Positions 11,840 to 22,799 of a stretch of DNA of 64,000 nt are shown in pieces. How positions within the stretch are numbered: the first letter of the stretch is position 1; the number at the start of each line of letters is the position of its first letter. Where the stretch lies: NCBI RefSeq assembly GCF_933775445.1, contig NC_065876.1:14942001-15006000 (forward strand), in the 5' to 3' direction. Made by a program: the position numbers and the translations under genes. The notes under the pieces are model-generated. The model worked only from the letters and a program-made list of their open reading frames with translations. It ran no database searches and was not told where the DNA came from. The stretch is from Argentina anserina (lineage: Eukaryota; Streptophyta; Magnoliopsida; Rosales; Rosaceae).

Positions 11840-12159
11840 TGTAATAACCCGAATTTTTAGAAACTAAATGTCGAGTATTTTTTTAAGTGTTAAACTTGTT
11901 AAATTAATTCAAGACGACAATTGGAGGTTTGCGACATTTCAAAACAAAAACGGAAACGTTTTCGGATCGTTTAATTAGAAAACGTAACGTTACCGCAACG
12001 TATAGATCGACTTTTATTCCGTCACTCGGTTGCAAAAACTTCCTTCATGAAAGTCGTAGAGCTCATCGATACGAATTCGTGGACACGTCATGCGTTCGAA
12101 TCGGACGTCGGATGCAAAAGTTATTAACGTCGGAAGTTCGTTTCCGATTTTGGAAATAG

Positions 12160-12168
12160 TATAAAAGG
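12160..12168 (+). promoter_or_regulatory. LTR promoter TATA box
   Basis: TATAAAAGG lies about 320 bases into the LTR and is followed by purine-rich sequence, a likely U3 promoter. The same motif lies at 18558-18566 in the 3' LTR, from where it could drive transcription out into the flanking hAT and MIR482-B region. Confidence 0.6.
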
Positions 12169-12689
12169 AAGGAGAGGAGATTAAAAATCAGAAAATCAGA
12201 TTTTTTCTAAAAATCAGATCGGTGTACTGTTCACCCGAGCTCGGGTACTGTTCACCCGACCCAAAAACCTTCTCCGGCCGATTTCTCCACCATCCGACGT
12301 CGCCTCGTGTCGTGCCACCTATCAAACTGACGGGCTCGACGAGCTCCATCTTTTGGGCTACGCCTTGCACTCCGGCGACAACCACACACGGTGTAGCAAC
12401 CGCCGGAGTTACTGCTGTGGCGGCGCCGCCTCCTCCGGCCACCATGGCTCAAGATTCTTGGGGGGTTTTGTTTGTCTCAGTCCCAGCAACATTCCCACAA
12501 AAGGAATCGAGCCAAATCGAAGTGTAAGTACCCGAATCAAAATTTCAATTTCTAGGGTTTGTGAATAGTGCCGATTTCATGTTCTTCGTTGTTTGGACTG
12601 TTTAGACTCGGATTTAGACCTTTGTGTCAACCAGGAAGTTGTTGGAAATGTTGTTTAGGTTGTGGTGGTGAAATTTGGTGATGATTAGT

Positions 12690-12910
12690 GGCGGTCGGTG
12701 AACAGTAACGCCGAATGAATAGTAACTGTGAATAGTAACTCCGCATGAATAGTGATCTGTAACAGTAACTGTGAATAGTGATCTGTAACAGTAACTGTGA
12801 ATAGTGATCTGTAACAGTAAATGTGAACAGTACATGGTAAACCAGTAATTTTGAACAGTGTTTTGGTAAAAACAGTAACTGTGAACAGTGTTTAGTAAAA
12901 ACAATGATTA
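12690..12910 (+). repeat. 27-bp tandem array in LTR
   Basis: Repeated blocks of the form AGTAACTGTGAATAGTGATCTGTAAC occur at least three times in near-perfect register, with degenerate GTGAACAGT units on both sides. The array is present at the same place in the 3' LTR (about 19090-19310). Confidence 0.8.
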
Positions 12911-13619
12911 GTAAACATGAACAGTGTTCCGTGAACAATGTTTTATGAACAACATTTAGCTGTGCTGAACTCGTCACCTGATATTTTAAGTATCATTTTC
13001 TAAGCATTTATCGTGCTATTAGGTGACTGACGAAACGAGTGATGAAATTACTTTCAGGGTCGTGGAAGTTGCACGCAGGAAAGAAGGTGAGTAAAATCTC
13101 ACTTATTTACGAATCTACCCTTGCGGTGATTCAAGATTTTGCAAGAGTTTTTAATATTGAATTACGACACGTATACAATATAGTGGATTACATATATATC
13201 GTATAAATGGTAATAAGTACATATATATATATATATAATTTGCTATATTATATACTGTTATGAATTCATTAGAATTGGTCATTTCGAATGACGAGAATTA
13301 AATATTGAGCATGTGATTTGATTTTTGTACAATATGAGGTGTGATTATTGTACGTGGTTTTAACATAAGTTTGTTAAAATGTTTTGTCTTCAGACGAGTT
13401 TTGTCTTCGGACGAGTTTTTGTCTTCGGACGTGTTTATGAAATATGACATGTATATGATATAATGGATTATATATATATTGTATAAAGGGTAAATATGTA
13501 CATATATATATAGTTTGCTATATAATATACTGTTATGATTTTATCGTGATTTATGTCATTTCGATGACGAGATTTAAATATCGAGCATGTGATTTTGATT
13601 TGTACAATATGATGTGAGA

Positions 13620-13880
13620 TTATTGTACGTGATTTTAACATTGAGTTTGTTAAAATGTTGATTTGTCTTCGGACATGATTTTTGGTACAATATGATGTGA
13701 GATTATTGTACGTGATTTTAACATTGAGATTGTTAAAATGTTGATTTGTCTTCGGACATGATTTTTGGTACAATATGATGTGAGATTATTGTACGTGATT
13801 TTAACATTGAGATTGTTAAAATGTTGATTTGTCTTCGGACGTGATTTGGTACAATATGATGTGAGATTATTGTACGTGTT
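13620..13880 (+). repeat. 82-83-bp tandem array in LTR
   Basis: About three copies of a unit that includes GTTGATTTGTCTTCGGAC and TGTGAGATTATTGTACGTG, spaced 82-83 bases apart (GTTGATTTG at 13658, 13740 and 13823). It is repeated at 20018-20280 in the 3' LTR. Confidence 0.85.
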
Positions 13881-14646
13881 TGGCAAGTCGGAACCTAGCC
13901 TTTGGCCGGGCGAAAGTTACGATACAGTTAGAGCTCTAGTCTGTCTGCCATAGTACTGCATGTGAGGTAACGGGTGGTTATCTGCTCATGGGTACTCAGA
14001 TTGTTTTGGATGTTGGGTAGCGGGTGGCTATCCAATATCGGCGGTGTATTACGAGAGGGGTAACAGATGTGTACCAGCGTTCTTGGTACCCGTATTATAA
14101 ATGCATTTGGGTAACCAGAAGGGTTACTTAATTTCTCATGAGCGCTTCTTTTCATATTTCTTTGGGACAACCAGATGGGCCGTCCATTGACTCATGAGTG
14201 CATTTATATTTGTTTGATTTGTGGATTTTCGTATATATATTAATATGCGAGTTATATTTTCATTTTACTCATACGAGCTGTAAAGCTTACCGGGTTTGTG
14301 TTTACAATCCCGGTGCACCAATTCGATGGTGTAGTGGATAACTCCGCAGGTGTGGATTAGCGGGAATTGACGGACCGCTCAGAGGACTTGAAGTTATTTA
14401 TCTCCAGCTTGTGTGTGGATTTTGTGTGAGTATCTTGTGAGTTTGTTGTGAGGATTACGCAATTCCATTTGTTATAATATTGAATTATAATTTGGGTTGT
14501 AATAATCGGTTTAACTGAGTTGTATTTTGAACTCAGAGATGATCCGCTGTGGCATTTTAAATGATTTCGATTCGTTGAAATTGTTTGGTGTTTAACGACT
14601 TTGAAATTTTGAGTTTTTAAGCTTGAAATTTTGGGGTCGTTACAGT

Positions 14647-14658
14647 TGGTATCAGAGC
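14647..14658 (+). other. primer-binding site (initiator tRNA-Met type)
   Basis: TGGTATCAGAGC starts two bases after the 5' LTR. This is the usual plant LTR-element primer site, complementary to the 3' end of initiator tRNA-Met, and it fixes the LTR/internal boundary and the element's orientation. Confidence 0.9.
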
Positions 14659-14899
14659 CTAAGGGTGTATTTGGCGATTATCAATATCATCCGGGAGCGA
14701 TGATCCGACTGCAGGCGGGCACCCATCACATGCGCCTCGGTATTGATATGTCGTCGGGTACGCGAGAGTGTTAGGAGCCATACCTTATGGTTTGGTCCTG
14801 TAAAGAGTATTGTGACGATACTCCGATGATTCACCTTCTTCTGAAATTTTATGATTGATATTGGTTAGATCTATTTTGTCGAATTCGAGACTTCACATG

Positions 14900-17800
14900 T
14901 ATGACTGAGTGTTAATTGTTGAATGGTGATGAATTTGGAAAAAGGGCCGTGAACATGGCCGAGGACGGACGAGAGGTCGCAGCCGAGGTAGGGTTGCAGG
15001 CCGAGTCCGCAATGTGGAGAACCTTTAAGAGGAGGCTGCTCCACGGGCAGAACATGTTGACCTTGCTGTTGTCGTTAGAGACGACGATAGTGGTGTGTTA
15101 AGTTGATCAAGGACTTTAATCGTCTGTCAACGTCTTATTTCATAGAGGCCTGGATCATATGGTAGTGGACCACTGGATTGAGGGCATCATAATCTATTTT
15201 GAGATGATTGAGTACCCTGAGAGAGAAGAAGATGATATCGACACTTATTAGTGATAGTTCGGTAGAGGAGATAGTAGGATTGACTCTTACATCTATGAGA
15301 AACTCTTTATGTGTCACTTCGCATTTGGAGTGTTCCTCGAATTTGAGACAATGAAAGGCTTGTCCTATTGTGATTGGAAGTGGAGAGTTCTCTGTTTATT
15401 TGATCGTGATTCCGGATCACACCTATGATGTGATCATAGGAATTGATTGGTTGAGTACGCAGTACACGGTGATTGATTGTTTTGACAGGAAACCAGAGTT
15501 TCGTATCTTTGACTCGAGGCGGATAATGTCATGAGAGTTTGAGTCATGGCATATGTTGAGTATGCGGATCTGAAGTAGCTATCACAGACATCGTTGTGAT
15601 ATCAGAGTAAAGTGAGACGTTTCAGGAGATACTGTGTTATAGCCCCTATAACGAAGACGCCGTATGGATGGGACAAATGAATTCAAAGACTTAATGACTA
15701 GTGCGATCAGCTTAGAGAGGCTACAATACTCTCTGAGTTTGACATGCGATCCAAATACTGGAATGCTAACAGGTTTGAGTATATAGTTTCCTATCAGGGC
15801 AGAGAACTATCAAGGAGTCTTGATAGAGAGCGTTGACCCTATATTGAGGGATGTTCAGTGTTTAAATGTTAAGGACTAGATTTTAGTTATGCAACTAATC
15901 TAAGTTGAAGCCTAATAAGGTTGAGATATTATGTTCAGGTAAGAGATGTGTAGACCATAGGTTGGAGGTGGTTAACGAAAATTTTCGTGACTAGTATCTC
16001 TAACGCTATTGGTAACAGAGTGGTAGGGCGTATGATACGTCCATAAAGTGGTAATACAATTATTGAATTGAGATTCACATTTTGTCGACGTGACATTCCA
16101 AACTTGTTTTGGTTCGGCTATAGACAATTGATGTTACGCATTGTTCTTGGCTGAGCAAGAAATATAAGGTGATGGAGAGATCTCAATGTGGCGATATGAA
16201 TTAATTATTTGCTAGATGAGCATTTAAATGAGAACGCTGGTCTTTCAGGATTTATTTATTTTGGTGTTGGGGATTGGAACTTCACAATGCCACTGGTCCA
16301 AATGAGACGCAATGGCGGTGAAGTAACTCTATTGAAGGTAAGGTATGAGATGACCTTAGCTTAGTGGTGTTTTAACGAATTGGTCGTGACAAGTACCTTC
16401 TAACTGGTAAAGAAATGGTTGAGGACTAAATCTTCTTTTCAAGTGCAAGTGGTGTTAGTGTTGGAGACTTAGAGTTTTTTTTCCCTCTATGCATCAGATT
16501 GTTTATTGTTGGATAAGGCGAAGTTGACTGAAGTGTTAAACAAGGGATAAATTTTACGATAAAGAGTAATCAATTATATTACTGCTTGCAGAGAAGTTAT
16601 TTTGGCCGAATGCGTTGGCCATGAGGGTTCTTAATGAAAGTAAAGAAACAACTGTTTAGAGTGGTGGTATAACGATCATTTTGGGTTAGTTTTGAGGAGA
16701 TGGTGGACCTAATATCGGGTTCTGTTGAAGTAATTACTAAACTTATTAGTACTACAACGGTGGGAGGAACCAATATCTTAGATGATGCACTGGGGCATTT
16801 GTGTGGGACCGTATGTCATGCATTTGAGGCATGTATGAACCAGGGGTAAAGTATATCTCGGTTGTGGTCGTGTTGGATTTTGCGCTGTAAAGTTCACCTA
16901 ATTTTTCATGTTCCACCGTTGGGAGATAAATACATTCTTTGTTTGAACCCCAAATTGTGGCATACCACTCATGGAAGCAGGAAGCTGTAATTAATTTTCG
17001 ACGGTAAGTTTTGGTGAGTGTGATGGGATGCGTGATGCGTGATGCGTCACTCTTGTGGTGGCGGTAGAGGTTCTCTACTGCCTTGTGCGTATATTAGTCG
17101 ATTCTCTGGTGAATTTTTTTAGAGTAATTCTTAATCCAAGGTGGTGTTCTGTGGTGGTTGTGAACTCAATGAGTTAAGATTTCTTTATCGTGTTGCCGAT
17201 ACAAATATGGTACTTGAGTGGGTATCATGCACGACAACTTTTTATGGTTATAATAAGATGATCATGAAAGGAGATTATTTTGTTGATTGGAAGGAATGGT
17301 AGATTCGTTATTCTAGCGATGCATTGTGGTGAAGTCATGAAGGTATTGTCGTGATAAAGCACGTTTATTTGAAAACCACTATGTGTGATGAAAGTAGTAG
17401 GCATGTGTTAATCATTGATTTGACTCATGTTAGATGTTGAGAGTTTTGACCATGCTTAGTGGTAGGAGCTAACTCATGACGTGAGGATAGTCTGTCAAAT
17501 CGCAAGAGAGTGGTGAACTAGACAAAAGAGGGCGTCGACGCCTCCATGCTGAAAACATCATTATGTTTCGGGAGGATGATTATATTTTGAGTAGCTCACA
17601 TTCGACTATTATTGTTAGGACATGTGACAGATTGTCTGATGGAGGAAGTTTGAGGTAACTTAAGATAGGTTGAGAGCTTGTATGCTGAATTTTAAGGTAG
17701 CTGTGAAATCATTTGAGATTGATTGAGTTCGCCTACAACAACAGTTACCCTTCCAGCATCGGCATGGTACCCTATGAGGCACTTAAGGTAGACCATGTCG

Positions 17801-17995
17801 ATCACCTATCTGTTGGGCCAAAGTTGGGTGTAGTGAGATTTGACAAGAAAGAAAAGTTGGCCGAGGTATGTTGGGCCTTTGAGATTCTCGAGAAGGTGGG
17901 AAAACTAGCCTTGCCTACTAGCATGTTAGACGTTCACAACGTCTTCTACATTTCCATGTTGAGGAAGTATGATCCTGATGTGTCGCATATGTGAT
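14900..17995 (+). pseudogene. shredded gag-pol of the chromovirus-type element
   Basis: Only scraps are readable. At 14940-15030 an Arg/Gly-rich gag-like start (GRGRTRGRSRGR) is visible. Near 15420-15500 there is a protease-end signature (YDVIIGIDWLSTQY). At 17713-17994 there is the end of pol: EFAYNNSYPSSIGMVPYEAL from the integrase side, then HNVFYISMLRKYDPD, typical of the region before the chromodomain. Everything between is broken by many stops and shifts, and reverse transcriptase and RNase H are not recognisable. The internal region is much shorter than in an intact chromovirus, so large deletions are likely. This copy must have been copied by enzymes from another element. Confidence 0.8.
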
Positions 17996-18224
17996 CGATC
18001 ATAACACCATTGAGATGAAGGAAAATACCACTTTTGTTTTGAGCCGGTTTGTATTTTGAATAGATCCACAAAGAAGCTTTGGAGGAAGGAAGTGGAGCTA
18101 GTCAAGGTATTGTAGAGCCATCATGATGAAGGTGATGCATCATGGAAGCTAGGGTCGGATATGAAGACGGGATACCCACAGTTGTTTATTGAGTGAACTT
18201 GAATTTCGGGACGAAATTCCTTTT

Positions 18225-18236
18225 AAGGGGGGTAGA
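18225..18236 (+). other. polypurine tract
   Basis: AAGGGGGGTAGA lies directly upstream of the 3' LTR and is preceded by TTGAATTTCGGGACGAAATT, the usual run-up in this lineage. It primes plus-strand synthesis in LTR elements. Confidence 0.85.
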
Positions 18237-18237
18237 A

Positions 18238-21044
18238 TGTAATAACCCGAATTTTTAGAAACTAAATGTCGAGTATTTTTTTAAGTGTTAAACTTGTTAA
18301 ATTAATTCAAGACGACAATTGGAGGTTTGCGACATTTCAAAACAAAAACGGAAACGTTTTCGGATCGTTTAATTAGAAAACGTAACGTTACCGCAACGTA
18401 TAGATCGACTTTTATTCCGTCGCTCGGTTGCAAAAACTTCCTTCATGAAAGTCGTAGAGCTCATCGATACGAATTCGTGGACACGTCATGCGTTCGAATC
18501 GGACGTCGGATGCAAAAGTTATTAACGTCGGAAGTTCGTTTCCGATTTTGGAAATAGTATAAAAGGAAGGAGAGGAGATTAAAAATCAGAAAATCAGATT
18601 TTTTCTAAAAATCAGATCGGTGTACTGTTCACCCGAGCTCGGGTACTGTTCACCCGACCCAAAAACCTTCTCCGGCCGATTTCTCCACCATCCGACGTCG
18701 CCTCGTGTCGTGCCACCTATCAAACTGACGGGCTCGACGAGCTCCATCTTTTGGGCTACGCCTTGCACTCCGGCGACAACCACACACGGTGTAGCAACCG
18801 CCGGAGTTACTGCTGTGGCGGCGCCGCCTCCTCCGGCCACCATGGCTCAAGATTCTTGGGGGGTTTTGTTTGTCTCAGTCCCAGCAACATTCCCACAAAA
18901 GGAATCGAGCCAAATCGAAGTGTAAGTACCCGAATCAAAATTTCAATTTCTAGGGTTTGTGAATAGTGCCGATTTCATGTTCTTCGTTGTTTGGACTGTT
19001 TAGACTCGGATTTAGACCTTTGTGTCAACCAGGAAGTTGTTGGAAATGTTGTTTAGGTTGTGGTGGTGAAATTTGGTGATGATTGGTGGCGGTCGGTGAA
19101 CAGTAACGCTGAATGAATAGTAACTGTGAATAGTAACTCCGCATGAATAGTGATCTGTAACAGTAACTGTGAATAGTGATCTGTAACAGTAACTGTGAAT
19201 AGTGATCTGTAACAGTAAATGTGAACAGTACATGGTAAACCAGTAATTTTGAACAGTGTTTTGGTAAAAACAGTAACTGTGAACAGTGTTTAGTAAAAAC
19301 AATGATTAGTAAACATGAACAGTGTTCCGTGAACAATGTTTTATGAACAACATTTAGCTGTGCTGAACTCGTCACCTGATATTTTAAGTATCATTTTCTA
19401 AGCATTTATCGTGCTATTAGGTGACTGACGAAACGAGTGAGGAAATTACTTTCAGGGTCGTGGAAGTTGCACGCAGGAAAGAAGGTGAGTAAAATCTCAC
19501 TTATTTACGAATCTACCCTTGCGGTGATTCAAGATTTTGCAAGAGTTTTTAATATTGAATTACGACACGTATACAATATAGTGGATTACATATATATCGT
19601 ATAAATGGTAATAAGTACATATATATATATATATATAATTTGCTATATTATATACTGTTATGAATTCATTAGAATTGGTCATTTCGAATGACGAGAATTA
19701 AATATTGAGCATGTGATTTGATTTTTGTACAATATGAGGTGTGATTATTGTACGTGGTTTTAACATAAGTTTGTTAAAATGTTTTGTCTTCAGACGAGTT
19801 TTGTCTTCGGACGAGTTTTTGTCTTCGGACGTGTTTATGAAATATGACATGTATATGATATAATGGATTATATATATATTGTATAAAGGGTAAATATGTA
19901 CATATATATATAGTTTGCTATATAATATACTGTTATGATTTTATCGTGATTTATGTCATTTCGATGACGAGATTTAAATATCGAGCATGTGATTTTGATT
20001 TGTACAATATGATGTGAGATTATTGTACGTGATTTTAACATTGAGTTTGTTAAAATGTTGATTTGTCTTCGGACATGATTTTTGGTACAATATGATGTGA
20101 GATTATTGTACGTGATTTTAACATTGAGATTGTTAAAATGTTGATTTGTCTTCGGACATGATTTTTGGTACAATATGATGTGAGATTATTGTACGTGATT
20201 TTAACATTGAGATTGTTAAAATGTTGATTTGTCTTCGGACGTGATTTGGTACAATATGATGTGAGATTATTGTACGTGTTTGGCAAGTCGGAACCTAGCC
20301 TTTGGCCGGGCGAAAGTTACGATACAGTTAGAGCTCTAGTCTGTCTGCCATAGTACTGCATGTGAGGTAACGGGTGGTTATCTGCTCATGGGTACTCAGA
20401 TTGTTTTGGATGTTGGGTAGCGGGTGGCTATCCAATATCGGCGGTGTATTACGAGAGGGGTAACAGATGTGTACCAGCGTTCTTGGTACCCGTATTATAA
20501 ATGCATTTGGGTAACCAGAAGGGTTACTTAATTTCTCATGAGCGCTTCTTTTCATATTTCTTTGGGACAACCAGATGGGCCGTCCATTGACTCATGAGTG
20601 CATTTATATTTGTTTGATTTGTGGATTTTCGTATATATATTAATATGCGAGTTATATTTTCATTTTACTCATACGAGCTGTAAAGCTTACCGGGTTTGTG
20701 TTTACAATCCCGGTGCACCAATTCGATGGTGTAGTGGATAACTCCGCAGGTGTGGATTAGCGGGAATTGACGGACCGCTCAGAGGACTTGAAGTTATTTA
20801 TCTCCAGCTTGTGTGTGGATTTTGTGTGAGTATCTTGTGAGTTTGTTATGAGGATTACGCAATTCCATTTGTTATAATATTGAATTATAATTTGGGTTGT
20901 AATAATCGGTTTAACTGAGTTGTATTTTGAACTCAGAGATGATCCGCTGTGGCATTTTAAATGATTTCGATTCGTTGAAATTGTTTGGTGTTTAACGACT
21001 TTGAAATTTTGAGTTTTTAAGCTTGAAATTTTGGGGTCGTTACA
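18238..21044 (+). repeat. 3' LTR
   Basis: A 2807-bp copy of the 5' LTR. Differences seen by eye: A/G in GTCRCTCGG, two near 12.69/19.09 kb, T/G in GAGTGAKGAAA, G/A in GTTTGTTRTGAGG, and a TA run one step longer. It is followed by the GAAGA target duplication. Confidence 0.95.
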
Positions 21045-21422
21045 GAAGAGGTGAGAGGTGGGCGACAGAGAGAGAGAGAGAGACGCAGAGGAGGGGAGGA
21101 GAGGGGATGGGCGGCACAACTAGAGGAGAGAGAGAGAGAGAGAGAGGAAGTCGGATGGAGAGAGTCTGTCGGGATAGTCGGAAGGAGATAGATTTGTGTA
21201 TGAGATTCAATTTTAGGTTTTCAGCAAACTGTGTAATATCAGTTTGCCCCTTTCTAAAACAGAGAGAGCGAGAACCGTCGGCCCCTTTTTTTTATTGACC
21301 ATCTCGGACCGCCTAATACAGCCTAGCACCGTCTAATTCACAGAACGCCGAGAATGACTGCCGAGGTAAAAATCGTGGCGGCAACTGACCTCCTAGCGCC
21401 TAGGCCGCTTTTTATAACACTG
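21045..21422. other. right-hand hAT subterminal region
   Basis: A GA-rich stretch (GAGAGAGA runs at 21070-21150) leads to subterminal sequence with short CCTAG-type motifs and the right terminal inverted repeat. No coding sequence. The GA runs are simple sequence. Confidence 0.7.
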
Positions 21423-21514
21423 TTTGTGCTTATAAAATGATGGATCAGAGGTTCGATTATTCTAATCAGTGATTTTTTATTTTATTTGAAGTTGGTCTGA
21501 CATATGACGGTATT

Positions 21515-21690
21515 ATGAAAATATCGGGAAATTTCGAAAGTTTCTGGATATATCGGCAAATTTTGGGAAATTTTGAAAATTTCCATCGAAAAATACTTGA
21601 TATGCAACATATATATTCATATGACAAAAATAAAAACTTTCACGAAAATATCGAAAAAATTATGGATATTTTAGTCCTTGAATTGAAGTA
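21515..21690 (-). repeat. outer inverted repeat, right copy
   Basis: On the minus strand this has AAGGACTAAAAT and TTTCGATGGAAATTTT, as in the copy at 5975-6125. It lies about 90 bases outside the hAT end, whereas the left copy lies about 750 bases outside. The match is partial. Confidence 0.4.
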
Positions 21691-21699
21691 CCAACTCAT

Positions 21700-22285
21700 C
21701 ATTTTGCCTTAAAATGTGGACAGTAAAACTAAGATTTACGAGAAAGAAAAAAAAAACAACAAGCCACCAAACTCTAGCTCTAGATATTCATAAAGAGTTG
21801 AGGCCTGAGACCCATTGGTGCACCTTTCGTCAAGAGAAATAGAACCCAGGCGAGGGTTTAGGAATTAGGAGGGGTCATTTCTTCAAGGACTAGGAAAATA
21901 GGGAACTACTTGAGTAGTCTCATTGACCCATATTTGTTGACAACCCCAAACTACAACCAACATAATAGTACTCAATTATTTACTTATATGAAGAGTAAAT
22001 TGACTAAATTCGAACTTATTCTTGATGGCCAGGCAGAGAAAGCGTTACGACAAGATTCCCAAGCGCCAAGTAGTCTCCGACTCTATAAAAGAAAGCCTTT
22101 TAAGCATTACCGTGCTTAATCCTATCAAAAGAATTTACCAAACGATTATAATCGCATTGAGAATGGAACATTTGAGACGTCCGAGTCACGGTGCTTAGGG
22201 CATTTCAAAACTCACCAACGATAGCTCTCCTGACACGTAGCATTGCAATTTCTATCCACCCAGTCACCCACTTCGTCCCTCTGAC
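21700..22285. other. upstream region of MIR482-type unit B
   Basis: No coding sequence. The last 150 bases are C-rich and lead into a TATA box, so they probably include proximal promoter elements. The 69-codon open frame at 21910-22119 has no recognisable similarity. Confidence 0.4.
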
Positions 22286-22289
22286 CTTT

Positions 22290-22297
22290 TATATAAA
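22290..22297 (+). promoter_or_regulatory. TATA box of MIR482-type unit B
   Basis: TATATAAA lies in pyrimidine-rich sequence about 70 bases upstream of the hairpin, with transcription start expected near 22320. The arrangement mirrors locus A. Confidence 0.65.
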
Positions 22298-22360
22298 GAC
22301 GACCCCCAACTCCAGTAGCAGCACGACATCAAAAACAAGGATGAGAAAAACATAGAAATG

Positions 22361-22457
22361 TTGTTGGAGTGGGATGGTCGGCAAGAAATGAACTGAGAAA
22401 ACCACCCTCTTGGATTTCTTCTTTGCCTTTCTTGCCGATACCTCCCATTCCTGCAAC
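22361..22457 (+). ncRNA. MIR482: MIR482/2118-type microRNA hairpin, locus B
   Basis: The 5' arm (22366-22387, starting GGAGTGGGATGG) pairs with the 3' arm (22430-22451). GGAGTGGGA pairs with TCCCATTCC, and TCGGCAAGA pairs exactly with TCTTGCCGA, leaving a small internal loop between. The stem extends outward through GTTG/CAAC. The predicted mature strand is the 3' arm: 22 nt, starting TCTTGCCGATACC and ending CCCATTCC, intermediate between miR482 and miR2118 patterns. A 22-nt length with 5' U suits phasiRNA triggering against NLR mRNAs. It differs from locus A mainly in positions 5-12, so the two could have partly different NLR targets. Expression is inferred. Confidence 0.82.
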
Positions 22458-22595
22458 CTTTTCATAAAGCTTCATCCTTTCTGCCAACTCCCGTTTCTTC
22501 TTTGTGCCCTCCTCAAGATATCTTGTATATGGAAAGATGTGTTCTTGCCTATTGTTCACTCATATTCTGTGATTTTAGAGTTTGTAGCTTTTGCC

Positions 22596-22793
22596 CATGT
22601 TTTGTTATATGATTTATCTCGTTCTGTATTGTTTTCTTCAGATCCAAATGATGGAGAAGCTTAATCTGATGGCTTTAATTAACATACCAGATGCCATGTT
22701 TTGTTATATGATTTATCTCGTTCTGTATTGTTTTCTTCAGATCCAAATGATGGAGAAGCTTAATCTGATGGCTTTAATTAACATACCAGATGT
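22596..22793 (+). repeat. 99-bp tandem duplication in pri-miRNA B region
   Basis: Two copies, identical by eye, run from CATGTTTTGTTATATG to TTAACATACCAGATG. Each contains a pyrimidine-rich TTTTCTTCAG acceptor-like site followed by ATCCAAATGATGG. Identity implies a very recent duplication or an assembly artefact. The open frames crossing it are chance. Confidence 0.9.
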
Positions 22794-22799
22794 GGAATT

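Larger units (their letters stand above)
11840..14644 (+). repeat. 5' LTR
   Basis: A 2805-bp LTR from TGTAATAACCC to GGTCGTTACA. It contains a TATA box near 12160, a GC-rich leader of about 300 bases, an array of GTAACTGTGAATAGTGATCT-like units (about 12690-12900) and a second tandem array near 13.62-13.88 kb. Open frames of up to about 116 codons across it recur identically in the 3' LTR and are not genes. Confidence 0.95.
11840..21044 (+). mobile_element. young Ty3/gypsy chromovirus-type LTR retrotransposon
   Basis: All structural hallmarks are present: two long direct LTRs, TG...CA ends, a 5-bp target duplication GAAGA (11835-11839 and 21045-21049), a primer-binding site, a polypurine tract and a TATA box in each LTR. 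The LTR opening (TGTAATAACCCGAATTTTTAG) and the C-terminal integrase/chromodomain-side fragment suggest the Tekay/Del-type chromovirus lineage. The internal region is only about 3.6 kb and has no intact gag or pol, so the copy is non-autonomous. By eye the LTRs differ by five substitutions and one 2-bp microsatellite step, so insertion was recent. It lies within the older hAT. Confidence 0.9.
6868..21422 (-). mobile_element. hAT DNA transposon with nested insertions
   Basis: Both ends are visible. The left end starts CAAGGTTCGAAAAAGCG and the right end, read inward, starts CAGTGTTATAAAAAGCG, giving 13 matches in 17 positions. Identical 8-bp flanks TTTGTGCT (6860-6867 and 21423-21430) are the target duplication expected of hAT elements. 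The interior holds a minus-strand BED/DUF659 transposase whose 3' end lies near the left terminus. Removing the nested LTR element and one target-duplication copy leaves about 5.3 kb, a normal autonomous hAT length plus extra cargo: a truncated antisense LTR and a FAR1-like gene fragment. The transposase is dead, so this copy cannot move itself. Confidence 0.85.

Noticed and set aside
12690..13880. Regularly spaced repeats suggestive of a CRISPR-like array
   Set aside because: The units are adjacent tandem repeats without unique spacers, inside plant LTRs.
11929..14170. Multiple open frames of 66-116 codons in the LTR, repeated exactly at 18327-20570
   Set aside because: They are chance frames in the 5' and 3' LTRs. 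They overlap each other on both strands, consist of tandem repeats, and match no protein.
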